Of a stretch of 64,000 nucleotides of DNA, positions 36,400 to 49,444 are shown in pieces (within the stretch, counting starts at the first letter, position 1; every line of letters starts with the position of its first letter). This stretch comes from Toxotes chatareus (lineage: Eukaryota > Chordata > Actinopteri > Toxotidae). The notes beneath the pieces were generated by a model. It searched no databases, was not told where the DNA came from, and saw only the letters and a program-made list of their open reading frames with translations. The stretch is taken from NCBI GenBank assembly GCA_016801885.1, contig CM028896.1, positions 4,154,001 through 4,218,000 on the forward strand, read 5' to 3'. Both the position numbers and the translations under genes were made by a program.

Positions 36400-38495
36400 C
36401 ATGTACACATACGTGTCACACACTCAAGCACAAGTTTAGCAGGGAAATGGAAGGTTGTGTGGTGCAAAAACTCTTAAGGCGATTTAAAACTGGTTATTTT
36501 TCAGACACAGTTTTAAGTTGATCCTCTGAGTGTCTGATCTCTAAATGAACGTTACAGATTTAAATCTCTCTCCCTGTCTCTCTCTCCCCTCTTTCTCCTC
36601 TCTCTCTGATCCCAACCTGCTGGTAAACCTCTGAGTTGTATTTGAAACCCAGAGGCCACAAACAAGATATTTAAGAGAAAGCAGATCTTTAAATGTGCGG
36701 TCTGCTGTCCTTCTTAGCCATTTGGCTGACGTTTGCTAACAGACTTTAAGCTGCAAATGGAACCAGCAGACAATGAGAGTCTTTTAATATCTGTCATTGT
36801 GTCTTTGAGGGCTGTAACCTTGTAGCTCTAAATATAAAAAAAATAAAAAGTACAAGGATTATACTTAGTCTTATTCATGCATTTAAGTCACAGAGGAAGC
36901 ACAGTAAACCTCTGTGTTGTATTTGAAACACAAAGGGCAGACACTTAGTTTAAGAGCTTATAAAAGCACGAGGGATGCTGCTAAACTACTTCTACTACTT
37001 CATAACTACTTCCTTTACTACTTCTGAGTAAGGAAATGAGGAGAAGGATATTGTCTGGTTGAGTAGATGTTGGTACAAGAGATCAATTAACAGTCCACAG
37101 AAAATAAAATATCACATATACAGGTAACAGACAGGTAGACATGTGAGAATAGATTTGATTCATAATAAATGATCAAAACCACACAAAAACCAAACATAAA
37201 AAATTAACTGAAAGGCAATAAATAGAATCTGAAACCAAAAATATTACCTCAAAGTCAGAACTTATAACTTTACAGCAGGACACACAGCCTCCAACCATCA
37301 GAGAAGAAGTAAATAGACAATGTTATGATTATGACAGCTACATTACTGTGGAAGCTAAACAGCTAACAGAAAGCATCACACTTGCCGTGCACTTGCTGTC
37401 CATCTGTACGAGTCACATAACATTGTTGTAATTAGTCAAATGCAGAGCTTGTAAACCTCAAACTGCCTTTGAGGTTTCTTCAAATCAAATTATTAATTAA
37501 TTTATTTTATTTATTCATTTGGATTGATAATAGATTATCTTCAGTTCCATAGGACACATCACCTGGTGCAAACTCAACACTGCATTTTCCACTGTGGTTT
37601 AAAGGCATAAAGTGGAGGTGTGGGGAGAACATCTGTCAACATCTGAACAGCCCTTTTCAGAGAACAAAAAACACAGCATGGTAAAGATTCACATATGAAC
37701 CTGTACAGTGTGAAGGAAACTGAGCTCACATAACATAAGTAGTGACACAAATTTTAGGTGTTCTGCCAGAGACTGAACAGGCTGTGAAGCCTTCATTCCC
37801 AGAGATGTGGGATTAGTTACATATGGCTGTTGTCTCTGATGGAGTCACAGTTTTATAAGCCTCAGAGATGTACTTGAAACATAAAGTTCATCCTCGGCAA
37901 AAGGTCAATTCAGGAATAGCTGAGCTTTATTTCACATTTGCATGTTTGTATGTACACACTGTACTAGCCTGTAAGTCCTGCACAGTATAGTGTATGGGTG
38001 GAGTGGAGAAGTAGACTGACGTGTAATATTTTTATCACACATCTTTTAAATCTTGAATCTAGTTAACGTGTTGTTCTTGGACTGTGATGTTCACTGTTTA
38101 AATCAAAACCTTATTAATTAAATGACAAAGATTTCATTCCTGATTATTTCTTAGTTGATTAATATTCCTGAGAGTGAAATATTGTCTCTTTAATAAACGT
38201 GTGTGCCCATGCTTTGCCCTCAATTATAAATCCCAGTTTACAAACACACACACACACACTGAGCAAAGACCTCATGACCTAATCAAAATCTATTATTAGA
38301 GAAAATAAGTACGCCATCATATTATAATATTGGTTTATATATAGCCAACCAGTACATTTATACAGACAAACAAACGAGTTATTGATTAGTTTATCAACTG
38401 AAAATAAATCCTAAAAAATCCTAAGAACCAAATTATTACCATTTATCACAGAAAAATTCAGAATGTTTGCTTCAAAAATATGGGAATTTATCACA
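36400..38495. other. non-coding desert
   Basis: AT-rich, with a CT-rich patch at 36566-36608. No gene seen. TAAACCTCTGTGTTGTATTTG-like words recur around 36624 and 36905, perhaps a weak duplication. Confidence 0.4.
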
Positions 38496-38499
38496 CGTG

Positions 38500-38800
38500 C
38501 ATGTTTGATGAGGACAAAAGCAAGTTTGATGGGCACGTTTGATGAGGACAATGAGGACACTCATTGACATAATGCATTCCCTGGCCCATTACCTTAACTG
38601 TAACCATCAAAACTGAATGCCTAACCAAAACCCAATTCCAGTCCTCACCCTAAAACCAAGTCTTAACTCTCAAACAGGCCTTTAAAGTTTTGATGACCAA
38701 CCAAATTCTCTTCACTTCAGTGGTTTAAAATTCAAACTGGTCCTCACACTGTATAGCCATACAAGTGCATACACATACACAGACACACACCACTGGATGA
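38500..38800 (+). repeat. interspersed teleost repeat ending in CA-rich sequence
   Basis: GAGGACACTCATTGACATAA, then ATGCATTCCCTGGCCCATTA and repeated CCTAACC/CCTAAAACC-type words, followed by GTCCTCACACTGTATAG and a CA-rich end. This is the pattern of a very common fish repeat. Named by pattern only. Confidence 0.55.
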
Positions 38801-41340
38801 CATCTGGCTCCAAACATATGGATGTTGTCATCTGTAAACCTCACAGCTGCATAAATACAGCTTGTTTCCTGAAAACTTCTCAACACTTACAGACCAAAGT
38901 TTAATTCAAGTTTAGTTTTTTAAACATTTAAATAAAAGAATGAAAAATGTCAGTGTTGGAGTTACAGGGTTTTCAACATGACAGCGGACGCATGGCATTT
39001 TACAGTAATACCTCTCATATAGGTCAAAGAGGCATCAAGTCACTTAGCTGCTGTACTGTGTGATCTGTGATCGCTGTCTCTGTACATTAAGACTTTCTGG
39101 TATTTACATCAGATTTAACTCATAGCGTGACATCTGTATGATGAAGTAATCGAGAGTTATAACAGGATCAGAGGTTAGGCCAGATGCGGATTTCCATGCT
39201 AAGGGGCTAGAGTTAAGGTTAAGTATTCCTTGACCTTTTGAGATGTAAATAATCTCAGTGTAAGAGGTTTTCTTTTTCTGTAAGGTGTGTGCCTTACTTT
39301 ACTATTAAAACCTTGTTTGATTAAATTATTTCATAAATATATTCTATCAGAATCTAGCATTAGAAAGAGTAAAAGAAAAAAACAAACAAAAAGCAAAATT
39401 GTGAGGACTTATTTGTACTCATGATTGAATTTCATCCGCTAATCTGTTTAATTTATTATTATCATAAATGATGTTCATCTTTGGTCTGAGGTGGGACTGC
39501 AAGTACCATTCATAAACACAAATGTACATGAATATGCATGCCCACAGTTTAAAACAATAAGTTAACTCTCCAAATGTAAGTAGAAAGAGATGGGAATTAT
39601 TGGCCCCAGATGTTTCCATTATGGTCTCTTATTGTTGTGTGACATAGGTTTGCAGGATTAGGATTAAAAACATATGCAGCTCATGTTCTGACATCCAACA
39701 GCTGCAGATTTCCACACATTCGCAAAGGACAAACAATGTATTATTTGTCTTTTCTAGTTTAAAATGCACTATCTTTAATTCATTATTAATCTTAATGCTC
39801 AAAGGTTTGTGAAATAGCTCAAAAGCCACAAAGACTAGATCACAAATACTTTTCTTTTCAAGAAGTGCAAAAAGAAATAATACTCTTAGCTTGTTGTGAC
39901 AAGGCTTTGACCTCTGTCTTTCGCCACCATGGACAGAGACACAAAGTATTAAGAGGTACTGTACATACATGGACACATGGTGAAAGAACTTATCACATAT
40001 ATATACTGTGATTACCATGGCTCTGTCAACATATGGCTCATGGCTTATCTGGATCAGAGCAGCAATGGCAGATGGGTAAGCAAGGTAGCCCAGACTTTCT
40101 TCTCCATAGCCATGTTGTCTAGCTGTGCCCGACTCAGTCTAAGGTATTTTCAGGTTAGACTTAGAAAGGCAAAGGCGCAGCAGTACAACGCTGAGCTCTT
40201 TCCTCTGTCCCTAAAGTTGAGCCTAGCTGCTCTGCAACAGAGATGTATCATGAAGTAAGATTAATCATTTGGTGACTACCCAAAGCTCAGGACCACAGGT
40301 GAGAGATGAAACGGAAATTTACTGGTACTGGTTCAGGCTCTGTTTTGCCTTCACAACAATTGTTTGATACAAAACTGTGCTGCAGTAATTCACCTGTCAG
40401 TATCATGCTCCATTTCCATTCTATCCTTGATAGTGACCAGTCACCTTCAAGGGTCCAGTGAAGCAAACAGAATGTCATCAACAGCAAAAACAAGCACTGC
40501 ACTCCTGAGATCCTCAAACTAAACACTCTCCACTCATAAAGGGAAATGGTGACAAGGAGAACCTTGGCATTGGCCAACAACAAACCAGACTAACTGCTAA
40601 AACTATAGAAACAACTTTCAAGCCTCATTTTGGCTCTCACTCTTACACCCTGTTCATAAGTTTGGCTCCAAAGGCTGTGCAGCGTGTAGAGGTGAACTAA
40701 ACTATTTCCAGCTGGTTTGCTCCAGGTTTGTGTTTGTGTGGTGTTTTAGAAATGTGCTTCAGAAATAACTGGCCAGAGAAATCTCAACACTAAAAATTAC
40801 TACTGTGTTCTCATCACTCTAGCTCACAGTGTGAGGTTAAATTTACTTAAATTTGAGTTTGACCAAAATATGTGCTAGTAGATTAATAAAGCAGGAGGAG
40901 GTACACAGATCAGAAGCAAATGCATGGATTATTAAACTTTTAAATGATCAGGTAACATAGGGAGTGAATTCAGCTTCCCACCACGGGATGTAATGTCATA
41001 ATAAAAAAAATACAACTAGTTATGTCACAGATGCTGAGAGGATAGAGGTTATGGCAGAAAGAGGCCCATGACCCAGTTTACATCACACTGCAAAAGGATT
41101 ATAACTGCAGTTAAATGCAAATATGTTTTTACCATGGATTTTTGGAGTTTTACTAATTCCTGTGGCTCAGCTGTGAAAATATTTACAATTCCACTTATTT
41201 CCACCAACTTCTAAGAAATTCTGTGGAAAATCCGAGCATTTTTTTGTCCCTAACAACACCCACTGAGGGATGGCTTGGTTTCTAGTCTTTCATGCCTTCT
41301 ATCTGTGTCACCGAGTGTTCCTCCTGAACCCTTGGAGAAG
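38801..41340. other. non-coding desert
   Basis: No exon or RNA gene recognised. Open frames at 39629-40018 and 39977-40258 have no family resemblance and unsuited codon use. Confidence 0.4.
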
Positions 41341-43835
41341 ACTTGACTGATGTGTAACATCGCTTTCTCACCCCCCTCCTCTTCCTCCTCGTCCTTCCCT
41401 CCCTCTCCCTCTCCGTCCTTCCTCTGTCACGTCACACACAGCGTGTCCTGCGGGATCCGGGAAATGATTAAGGAAGACAGTTTCAAATACCTTTCAAGTC
41501 TCTCCCTGATGGCACCGCAAAGTAGGTGGGCATGGAGAAGGTGGGAGCTGGCAAAAGGAGCATGCCAAGCTGCCTGCTAGAGACAGGAGAGAAGGTGAAT
41601 GGTTGACTGTATGTGTGAGCGGCAGGTGTGTGTACATGGGTTTACATGTCAAGTGTGCTTGAGGATGTGTGCATGTTGGTGGGAGGGACCTACTGCTGGA
41701 ATGTTATTGGTAGATATAAGTATCAGTGGACAAGTGCGTGCGTTCAGGTTCATTCACTGGTGTTTGCAACATATAATTAATGTGCATTTTCACCTGTGAG
41801 TGACTGTGTGTATGTGTGTGAAGGTAAGAAAAAGAAAGCAACACAAGAACAAATGAAAGAACAAATTTGGCCTTTTGAGCTTCCATAGCAAAATATATTA
41901 TCTCAAAATATTTTATCTATTAACTTGTAATATACTTCACATAGCAGTGTCTTGTTCACAGTGACATACATACAGGGTCCCTCATTGTGACATGCTGCTC
42001 ACTGTGGCATGCCGGAGTGTGTGCATGAGTGAATCCATATCTGTGTGTGTATCTATGTCTATGTATGTGCCTACGTCTGTGTGCGCATGGGTCTTTGTGA
42101 GGGAGAGATAATGAGATCTTGTTCAGCTGAGGCCTGGTCTTGATCCCCAGAAGCCCTGGACTCATTTCAGTGAGAAACCTCTGAACGGAGTGAATACGAA
42201 ACTGAACACCTCTGGCAGAAACACAAACCTGGCCTCAAGTACAGGGATCCAAGCAGTCGATAAGCCCGTTTTGCTCTATAAGCCGACAGAAGGCCAAGTG
42301 ATAGTCTTTGTTCGTTTTCTGAGGATAGAACTTTTTCCTGACATCATTCCTCGGTTTCCCTTTTTCAAGGAACACAAAAGACCCTGCACAGTACTTAGTT
42401 CAACTCTTCTCTAGAATCTGAAAGGGTTTTTTTGTGTCAACTGGCAAACTAGACTTTTCTGAACTGCACTTTTACATCTCAGTTTGGAACAACATGTAAT
42501 TGATCCTCACTCAACCGACCAAGTGTACAACGTTTGAAAGCAAAAACGCCTTGTGATTGTATCTATGCAAATCTTTCCCACTGTCACTGCAACAGGGTTT
42601 GCTCATCTTGTAACAGGAGTGCAAATGAAGTAAAAAAAACAAACAAACAAAAACAAACAAAAGCACATACACTTTTATGTAGGCCTCTGTAAATCATTGT
42701 CTTCCTGTGCAACAACACTGAAGCATGACTGAACCATCTGCAAGACAGGTGCCCAAGAATAGTAAAACAGCTACACCACTTGCAAGGCTATGGTTGCATA
42801 TTTTAAAAACACTGGTCCCATACAGCTACTCACAGTATAACTACTCCAACTAGGTACACCATACTTGTAGCACAGGCAGATATAAGTCACTCACAAATTT
42901 ATCTGCTCCTGCTGTTTCTTCAAATCAGACTGATATTTGCAGACAGCTGTCAAGTTAGCATTAGCTACTCGCTACAAAGCAGGGACAGACTCCATAGGTT
43001 CATCTCTCGTAACGACAGATAATGCCTTATCACCAAGCACAAATGACTTCAGAAGTCTCAAATCAGCGAGAGGTCTTTTTCCCGTTTCTTTTATAGATAT
43101 GACTGTTAAGTTGCTACGAGATATCCAGAGCCATCTAGCCATATGGAGTCACAACAGTTCTGTAAACTGCAGCATGTGCACACATAATGTTTCTATAGTT
43201 AATGGGACTGTTGTGACTTAAGACAGCTAACACAGTTATCTTTTTGAATTTGTGTTTTCATCTATAGAAAATACAATTTTGTGCATGTTGTAATAACTTG
43301 ATTTCACAATGTACACATTTTACACAATGTGTAGAAACAAAAAAATATATATACTGTCCGTTCCTAGTTTGCAGTGACTCAGTTATATAATCAAAGTTTA
43401 CATAAGACTTTTTCCACATTAACATTATTGCATCTAATGGAGGCCCCTGTGGTATAAGCTGTAAAAGGCCATTTTACTGTCGTTCCCCGTACTACAACTA
43501 CTACTACTACTAATAATAATTATTATTATTAATGTTATTATTATTTCCTTTATTCATTTATTTCTAAAAACCACCATCCATGTCACTGTATAAAATACAC
43601 CACTAACCCACACTGGTAATATTAATCATATTTGCTGTGGTAACATTCCATGGTTGTGAAGTCTTATCTCAAAGTATTACAAACTGCAGTGAAATGTTGG
43701 TGGTCTTTCTTTTCTCGCTCTGTCTTCATTTCTCTCTTCCACTCATCCCTCCTCCCTCTACTCCTCATTTCTGTCAGCTAGCTTCACCATGTGAGTTAGC
43801 CAAAGCTATCACTGTTCCCTTTTCTTTTTGGCATT
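41341..43835. other. non-coding desert with TG/CA and CTA/ATT runs
   Basis: It holds a CT-rich patch at 41365-41430 and a CTA/AAT/ATT run at 43495-43545. A complex patch at 41430-41560 might be regulatory. No gene seen. Confidence 0.4.
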
Positions 43836-43839
43836 GTTC

Positions 43840-44020
43840 AAACTAAATGGAAACAAGGTAATTAGCTTGTTACAATTAAAGCGAGACGAGCGGATGAATT
43901 GTAATCACCCGCAATGGAGTTCCTGCTTTCTCCCCTGCAGCCTCCAACAGGCCAGCTGAGCTATCCTCATTTGCATAATTAAAATATACAAATGATAATG
44001 GATTTTGTAGTCAATGTCCA
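43840..44020. promoter_or_regulatory. candidate enhancer with POU octamer and homeodomain sites
   Basis: An ATTTGCAT octamer at 43969-43976 is followed directly by AATTAAAA. GGTAATTAGC and GAATTGTAATCACC lie upstream. The block is non-repetitive and non-coding. Enhancer identity is inferred. Confidence 0.35.
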
Positions 44021-44239
44021 GAGGCTGCAGAGGCAGGGATGAGAAGAAAATATGAAATCACAATAACAACCACGCTGGCTTCGCCTAGAGGGGAGGGGAG
44101 GGATGCGGGGGAGGAGGAAAGGAAGGAGATGGGAAGAAAAGAATGTGGTACAACTGGAAAAGATGGAAAGAGAGAAAGAAGGATGTGAAGATAATGGAGG
44201 ATAAGCGAGAAGAAAGAGAAAAGGCAGCCTGAACGTCAG

Positions 44240-44500
44240 GGAGAGCAGAATAAAGGTGGACCAATTACATTTGCAAATAGCTCACGCCTGGCCCTGGCCT
44301 GCGTTGCCCTCCCTCTAGGGAAGTCTTTCGCCTGATTACATGAAATTGGGATAGAATTAAACATCTAAGAGTTGTCCTAAGACAAACCGAAATGAAATTA
44401 GAACCCGACTTCTCTTTTACCTTGGAGCGCCACAGAGCTGCACAGCAGGGAGGGAAGGAGAGATGGAGGGATTTTTGCAATTAGGTGAGGGACAATGTCG
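44240..44500. promoter_or_regulatory. candidate conserved non-coding element
   Basis: A complex, balanced block with CCAATTACATTTGCAAATAG (octamer-like), CTGATTACATGAAATTGGG and TTAGGCC words. It has no coding frame and is bounded by purine-rich and T-rich low-complexity DNA. Confidence 0.3.
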
Positions 44501-45257
44501 GTGAAATTAGGCCTTAGAGCTGAGTTTTTTCTCCTTTTGCTTTTTCTTTTTTTTCTCTCCTGGATTTCTCTATAGTTTTTTTTTTCTTTTTTCTGCTATT
44601 AGAAAGTTCGGAGGCAAAACAGCTGTGATCTCTTGGTGCCGATGTGGCAACAGGCTTCAGACAAACACACAACCCCACTACGCCAAAAATACATTTACAC
44701 ACACACTTGAGCCCTGGTGATTTGGCCCGTATGGCAGCTCAGAGTACAAAGAGTGTGGCATTAGAGTGGTGTGTGCTGTGAGCGCTGGGCACAGCCCCAA
44801 AACAACAACTGAACGGCTCTCCAGTCACTAAACAAACTTCCTTTGTCTCTACAGTAAAGGTCTGAGGGAGGGAGGGGGTTCTTATGTAGTGAGGGGCCTC
44901 CTTCAAAACACAAGTGTTACTTGCCTCATCATCAAAAAAAAAAAAAAAAAAAAAGCATATTTGAAATGTTTGCTCAGAGGGTGATCCTCTCTGCCTCTCT
45001 CGGAGTTTAATTCGACATTACCTTTTATTTACATAGACAAAACGCAATGCTCCATTCTTCATTCGCCTTTTATAAATGCGAAAGAAATAGTAAAAAATAC
45101 AAAAGAACTTTCATTAAAAAAAACATCAAATTAGAAAGAGCTTTGTTGTAATTATGATGATGAGACTAATTATAACAGATTTGTGCACTTTTTCTTCAGG
45201 TCCATTCCATTTAGTTTTTTGTTTTTCCCCACAGGGATCAGTAGTGATGCATTTAAC

Positions 45258-45314
45258 ACAATGTAATGTGATCAAGATATTACATTGATCTTATCTAATA
45301 TGATATTAGATAAG
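45258..45314. repeat. cluster of nested inverted repeats
   Basis: A 12-bp arm CTTATCTAATAT (45290-45301) pairs exactly with ATATTAGATAAG (45303-45314) across one central base. Just upstream, AATGTAAT/ATTACATT and GATCAA/TTGATC pairs overlap each other. AT-rich and possibly cruciform-forming. Confidence 0.85.
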
Positions 45315-45484
45315 AATGCATGTGAATGCAGGGGAAAATCTGTAATTTCCCAAATGAGAGTTTTCTGATTCAGCACAAGGGGCAGCAGAAACAAGCTGTG
45401 ATCACAACATTGACATATTATTGACCTTTTATGATGATATAGCAATGTTAGCATACAGCTGGTGTGTGACATGATGACAAACAT

Positions 45485-45800
45485 GGAGGACAGTGAACGT
45501 GACACAGAACAAGGTAAGCCCGAACAGGAGAAAGACTCCGACTAGGCAAGACAAAATGAGGAGCTTGTACTCAAAAAGAAAGTCTACTTCTGTCATATGT
45601 GCGTGGTTTGGGTATGAAAAGTCAAATTATGCCACAGACTCACAACAGCCTCAAACACCACCAACTTCTTTTACAACCTAGGCATGAATCCTGCCAAACA
45701 GTACTGACAGAGTGCAGAGATGAGAGCCACAGAAGCAGAGTCGAGTGCTCAAAACAAACCTGAATCTGAATCAGATGTTGCAAAAGACTTTTGTCCGCAG
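45485..45800 (+). pseudogene. degenerate ZBED/hAT transposase N-terminal fragment
   Basis: Translated pieces resemble the BED zinc-finger region of fish hAT/ZBED proteins: KRKSTSVICAWFGYEKS, then in another frame SNTTNFFYNL, followed by NPAKQY, a stop, and SAEMRA. At least one frameshift and two stops break the frame, so it is a dead transposon fragment. A preceding piece, MEDSERDTEQ, may belong to it. No catalytic core was recognised downstream. Confidence 0.5.
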
Positions 45801-47004
45801 CATACCACATGACAAAAAATCACAAAGTTGAAAGGAGATAACAGCTGACACTGCAAGTTACAGATAAAAAAACAATATTGAGGCTATACTCAGACACAAG
45901 ATCTTGGTGATCTGGCACAGCATTAAGTGGCCTATTCATGCATCCAGCTCTTTTTTGGTCTCCACTAACTCCAGAAGAAAATATCTGTCTCTAAAACTGC
46001 TAAAAGCTCCTCTAAGACGCTCTGAGATTAGGAAAAGATCATCATAATGATTAAAGGAAACTAGCTTTCAGTCTTGGTAGGAAATAGGCTGCAAACAGGG
46101 GGCTCCCATGTCCCAGTTACTTTTGTACACCTAACCTCCTCCTGAAGATGTCTTGCGACGCAATAATGTCACACAGCTTCTAAGTCTTTGAACAAATTTC
46201 CAGCGCTGTTGATTTTTCTGATGAGGACACTCTCTCCCTCTTGTATGTACTTTATTTTATTCATTTTCTTCTCCATGTGTCAGGAATGATTAGTACTGCA
46301 CTTCCCATCATGACTCAAATGCTCCTTTCCTGCCTTCTCTCTCCCTTCTTCTGACGCTCTTCTCCCCGAAAACTGTAATACCAGCATGTGTGCAATGAAA
46401 TGAAATGTTCATGGTGGTGTTTGAGGGTTCCCCCCGTCTCTCTCGTTAAACAGTCATTTTCTCTGTTCTTCCCCCTGCTTTTGTCTTCATTCTCTCCTTA
46501 TGTTTCTGTGTCCATAATCCCTTTTTGCTTTGCTTCCCAGAAGTTATCTTTTCTCTCAGTCTGTCCATAAACAAATGTGATCTTTACAATTTAGCCTTTA
46601 TTACTTACACTTTACTCTTTTGTTAAGTGTGCCTTCCCTAGTCTTTATAGGTGTTTGTATATAACTCTGTATGTGTGTCCCTGTTTGCATCGGCCCCCAC
46701 TACTCTTTGTCTGTGCTCATGTATGTGTGTGTATGTGTGAGAGTCAAAGCAATAACAGTGGCAGAGCTGTAAGTAAATAATGAGGAGTAATCAAAGTTAA
46801 TGGAACCCAATGGGAGCCACAGCTTCTGTGTGTGGCAATAATCTCATTTAGAGAGAGAGGCAGATTTAGTGGATAATTGGGGCCTAAGTACTCACTGATT
46901 CCCCTGCTAACTAACTAACGGAGCTGCCGATGCTCGTTTTGTTTGCAATCACGCCGACACAGATGGAGCACAAACAAAGAGGAGACGTTCGATGCATTCA
47001 CTCG
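45801..47004. other. non-coding desert
   Basis: No exon or RNA gene seen. A moderately complex patch at 46780-46970 might be conserved. The remainder is repeat-like or CT-rich. Confidence 0.35.
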
Positions 47005-47767
47005 TCTTGGCTTGTCTTCTTCTTCTTCCACTTTTCTTTCCTTTTTCCATTTTTTTCTATTTCCTGTCTGCTCTTTCCACTTTTACTCTCGTTATGTTTC
47101 CCTCTCCCTCTCGTCTCCTTTCATTCTTCCTCTACACCTCTTTTCTTGCACTTCTTTTTGGCTCATTTCCTTTCCTCCTTTGACCTCAGCACATCTCCTT
47201 TGCTTCTCCCCTTTCTTTCCTCTCTACTCGTTTCTTTTCCTCATGTCTCATTTCCTCTTTCTTCTTGCCTTTCATCTTGTCTCCTCTCCTGCTTTCCTAT
47301 CATCTTCTATCTCCTTTGTTTCCTCTCCTCTTTTTTCCTTTGCTTCTCCTCTCCTTCTTTCCTTTCATTACTTACTTGTTTCACCATACATCTCTTCTCC
47401 TTTCTCTTTGTCTTGTCTTGCTTCCATTCCTTCTCCTCACCTTTCCTTTACCATTCTCTTCTTGCCTTTCATGTCACCACCTCCTTTCCTTACTTCTCAC
47501 CTCTCATCCTTTTGTTTCCCTTTAACTTGTTTCCTTTCTTCTTTCTCCCTCTCTTCCTTTGCATCTCCTTTCCTTCTTCCTTTTCTTCTCCCCACTTCAC
47601 CCTTGCTTTTCTTCTTTTCATCTAGTCTTGTCTCCTTTCCTTCTGTCCTTTACTCCTTTTATTTTTCCTTTTGGCTTTCTTCTTGTTCTTCTGTCCTTTC
47701 TTTCTTTCCTCTGTACTCCTCTCTTCTTGCCTTTTATCTCATTCCATCTCCTCATCCTCTCCTCTCC
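47005..47767 (+). repeat. ~760-bp pyrimidine-rich tract with degenerate repeat units
   Basis: The plus strand is overwhelmingly C and T for about 760 bases. TCTTCTTGCCTTTCAT-type words recur near 47260, 47457 and 47722, suggesting decay from tandem units. A long open frame across it (46943-47800) is a by-product of composition (Ser, Phe, Leu and Pro only). Confidence 0.85.
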
Positions 47768-48099
47768 AGTGTGTGTGTCTATGTGTTTGTGTGTCTATGA
47801 CATAAAGAGAGATATGTACATGTATGTATCTGTGTGATGGAGTTAATGGAGGATGTTGTCAGTCGCACAGTGGGGTTCCACTTGCTCTTGGGAAAGACCA
47901 GCATGCTTTGCTCCAGGTGTGTGTGGGGGGTCTGTGTGTTTTTATGTGCAGCAGCCCCTGACTCAGAGGTGTCCAGATGTCATTACGGAACAACAATGTG
48001 TGTGTGTGTGTGTCTTGCTCTCCTCTGTGGCTATACTGCTGAGTCTTTAACCCTCAATTTGATCAGAGAGTCAAATCTTACTCAGCATGACGACTGGAC

Positions 48100-48490
48100 C
48101 ACAGCCAAAATCTCCCAGTCTGTCTCTCACCTCATCCCTGATTTCCCTCCACAATTCTTCTCCTCCACCTCTCTCTAATTATCTGTACTCCTCTCTTTTT
48201 CCTTCTTATCTTGCTCTTTTCCTCCCAACTTATCCCACTTCTTCAATCCCTCCCATTCATTTCTTTATGGTCGTGAATCTCAGATGAACAGTAATAATGA
48301 AGCATCTAAATACAAAAGGAAATTAACTAGAGAAATAATTAACAAACAGATAAAACATAAGCCATCTGATTTCCCCTCTGTCTCTTTCATTTGTTTACGC
48401 ATTTCTATAATCTTTCATTTGCTTTCTTACTTTCTTTTCCCTTTCTTTTTTCCTCCTCTTTTCTTTTCTTTCTGTCCTCATTCATCTTCA
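48100..48490 (+). repeat. second pyrimidine-rich block
   Basis: Two CT-rich stretches (48105-48270 and 48365-48485) flank an A-rich insert. No coding content. Confidence 0.6.
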
Positions 48491-49207
48491 CACTGCAATC
48501 AAACATGATGAAGTATCCTTGATCAGTTCTCACTGCATTGCAAACAGTATCCTAATGGACACCAGTGACTGATGGATCAACCTGCTACATTATCAGACCT
48601 AAGTAAGAGTCTAACTCCTGGTCCCAGTGGCAATTAAATCTGCAACTGTGGCAGCATTAGCGCCTTGCTTTTGGTCTAATCTACAGAGAGTCATTACTCT
48701 AACAGGTTTTTCTTCTCTGTTTGACTGCACACAGCAGAATTCGATCATTTGATGTTGTTACACACTCATCAAGCAGAGTAATGTTTTCTTCTTTTTTCTG
48801 GGGTGCCAAAAAGCCTTGCAGGTCAGGTCACATATTTAAGAGTGCAATTTGCAAAGCCCTCCAGCTACATTTAATATTTTTAAGTATGGTTATGCCACTG
48901 TGATTATAAGTATATGTGTTTGGTGTGTGTGAATGCGTGGTGGATCCTACGGATGTGTGCATGCATGTTTGTGTGTGAATGTGTGTGTGGGAACAGCTTA
49001 AAGCAGCACAGCAGGGCAAAGCCAGGCTGTAAAAGATGTATTTAATCTGAAGATATTCAACTCAGGTTATTTTTACTTACCATCACTCGGTATTAAAAAG
49101 CACAGTTACAGTTATTGTGCGGTCAGGAGGTAGTTACGCTTATTGGAGGGGACCTTGGGAAAGCAGGAAGCAGCTGAGATTAAAGGGGGCTGTTTAATCA
49201 AGGAGTG

Positions 49208-49226
49208 CACACACACATATACACAC

Positions 49227-49257
<31 letters not shown>

Positions 49258-49270
49258 CATGCACACACAC
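49208..49270. repeat. (CA)n microsatellite
   Basis: An interrupted CA/TACA alternation. A related run lies at 49404-49444. Confidence 0.9.
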
Positions 49271-49444
49271 AAACACGCACAAGGAAAACACTTAAAATTG
49301 ACTTGTATACTGAGAACATACAAAAACCACATTATATAATCACACCTTCAGATACCTAAATATGTGCACCTCTAGAAACAACAGAACACAATCAGTTCCC
49401 TAACACACACACAAACACAAACACACACACACACGCACACACAC

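Noticed and set aside
46943..47800. 285-codon open frame (and a 231-codon one in another frame)
   Set aside because: It is made of Ser, Phe, Leu, Pro and Cys because the DNA is nearly all pyrimidine. Several frames are open at once, and there is no domain or splice context.
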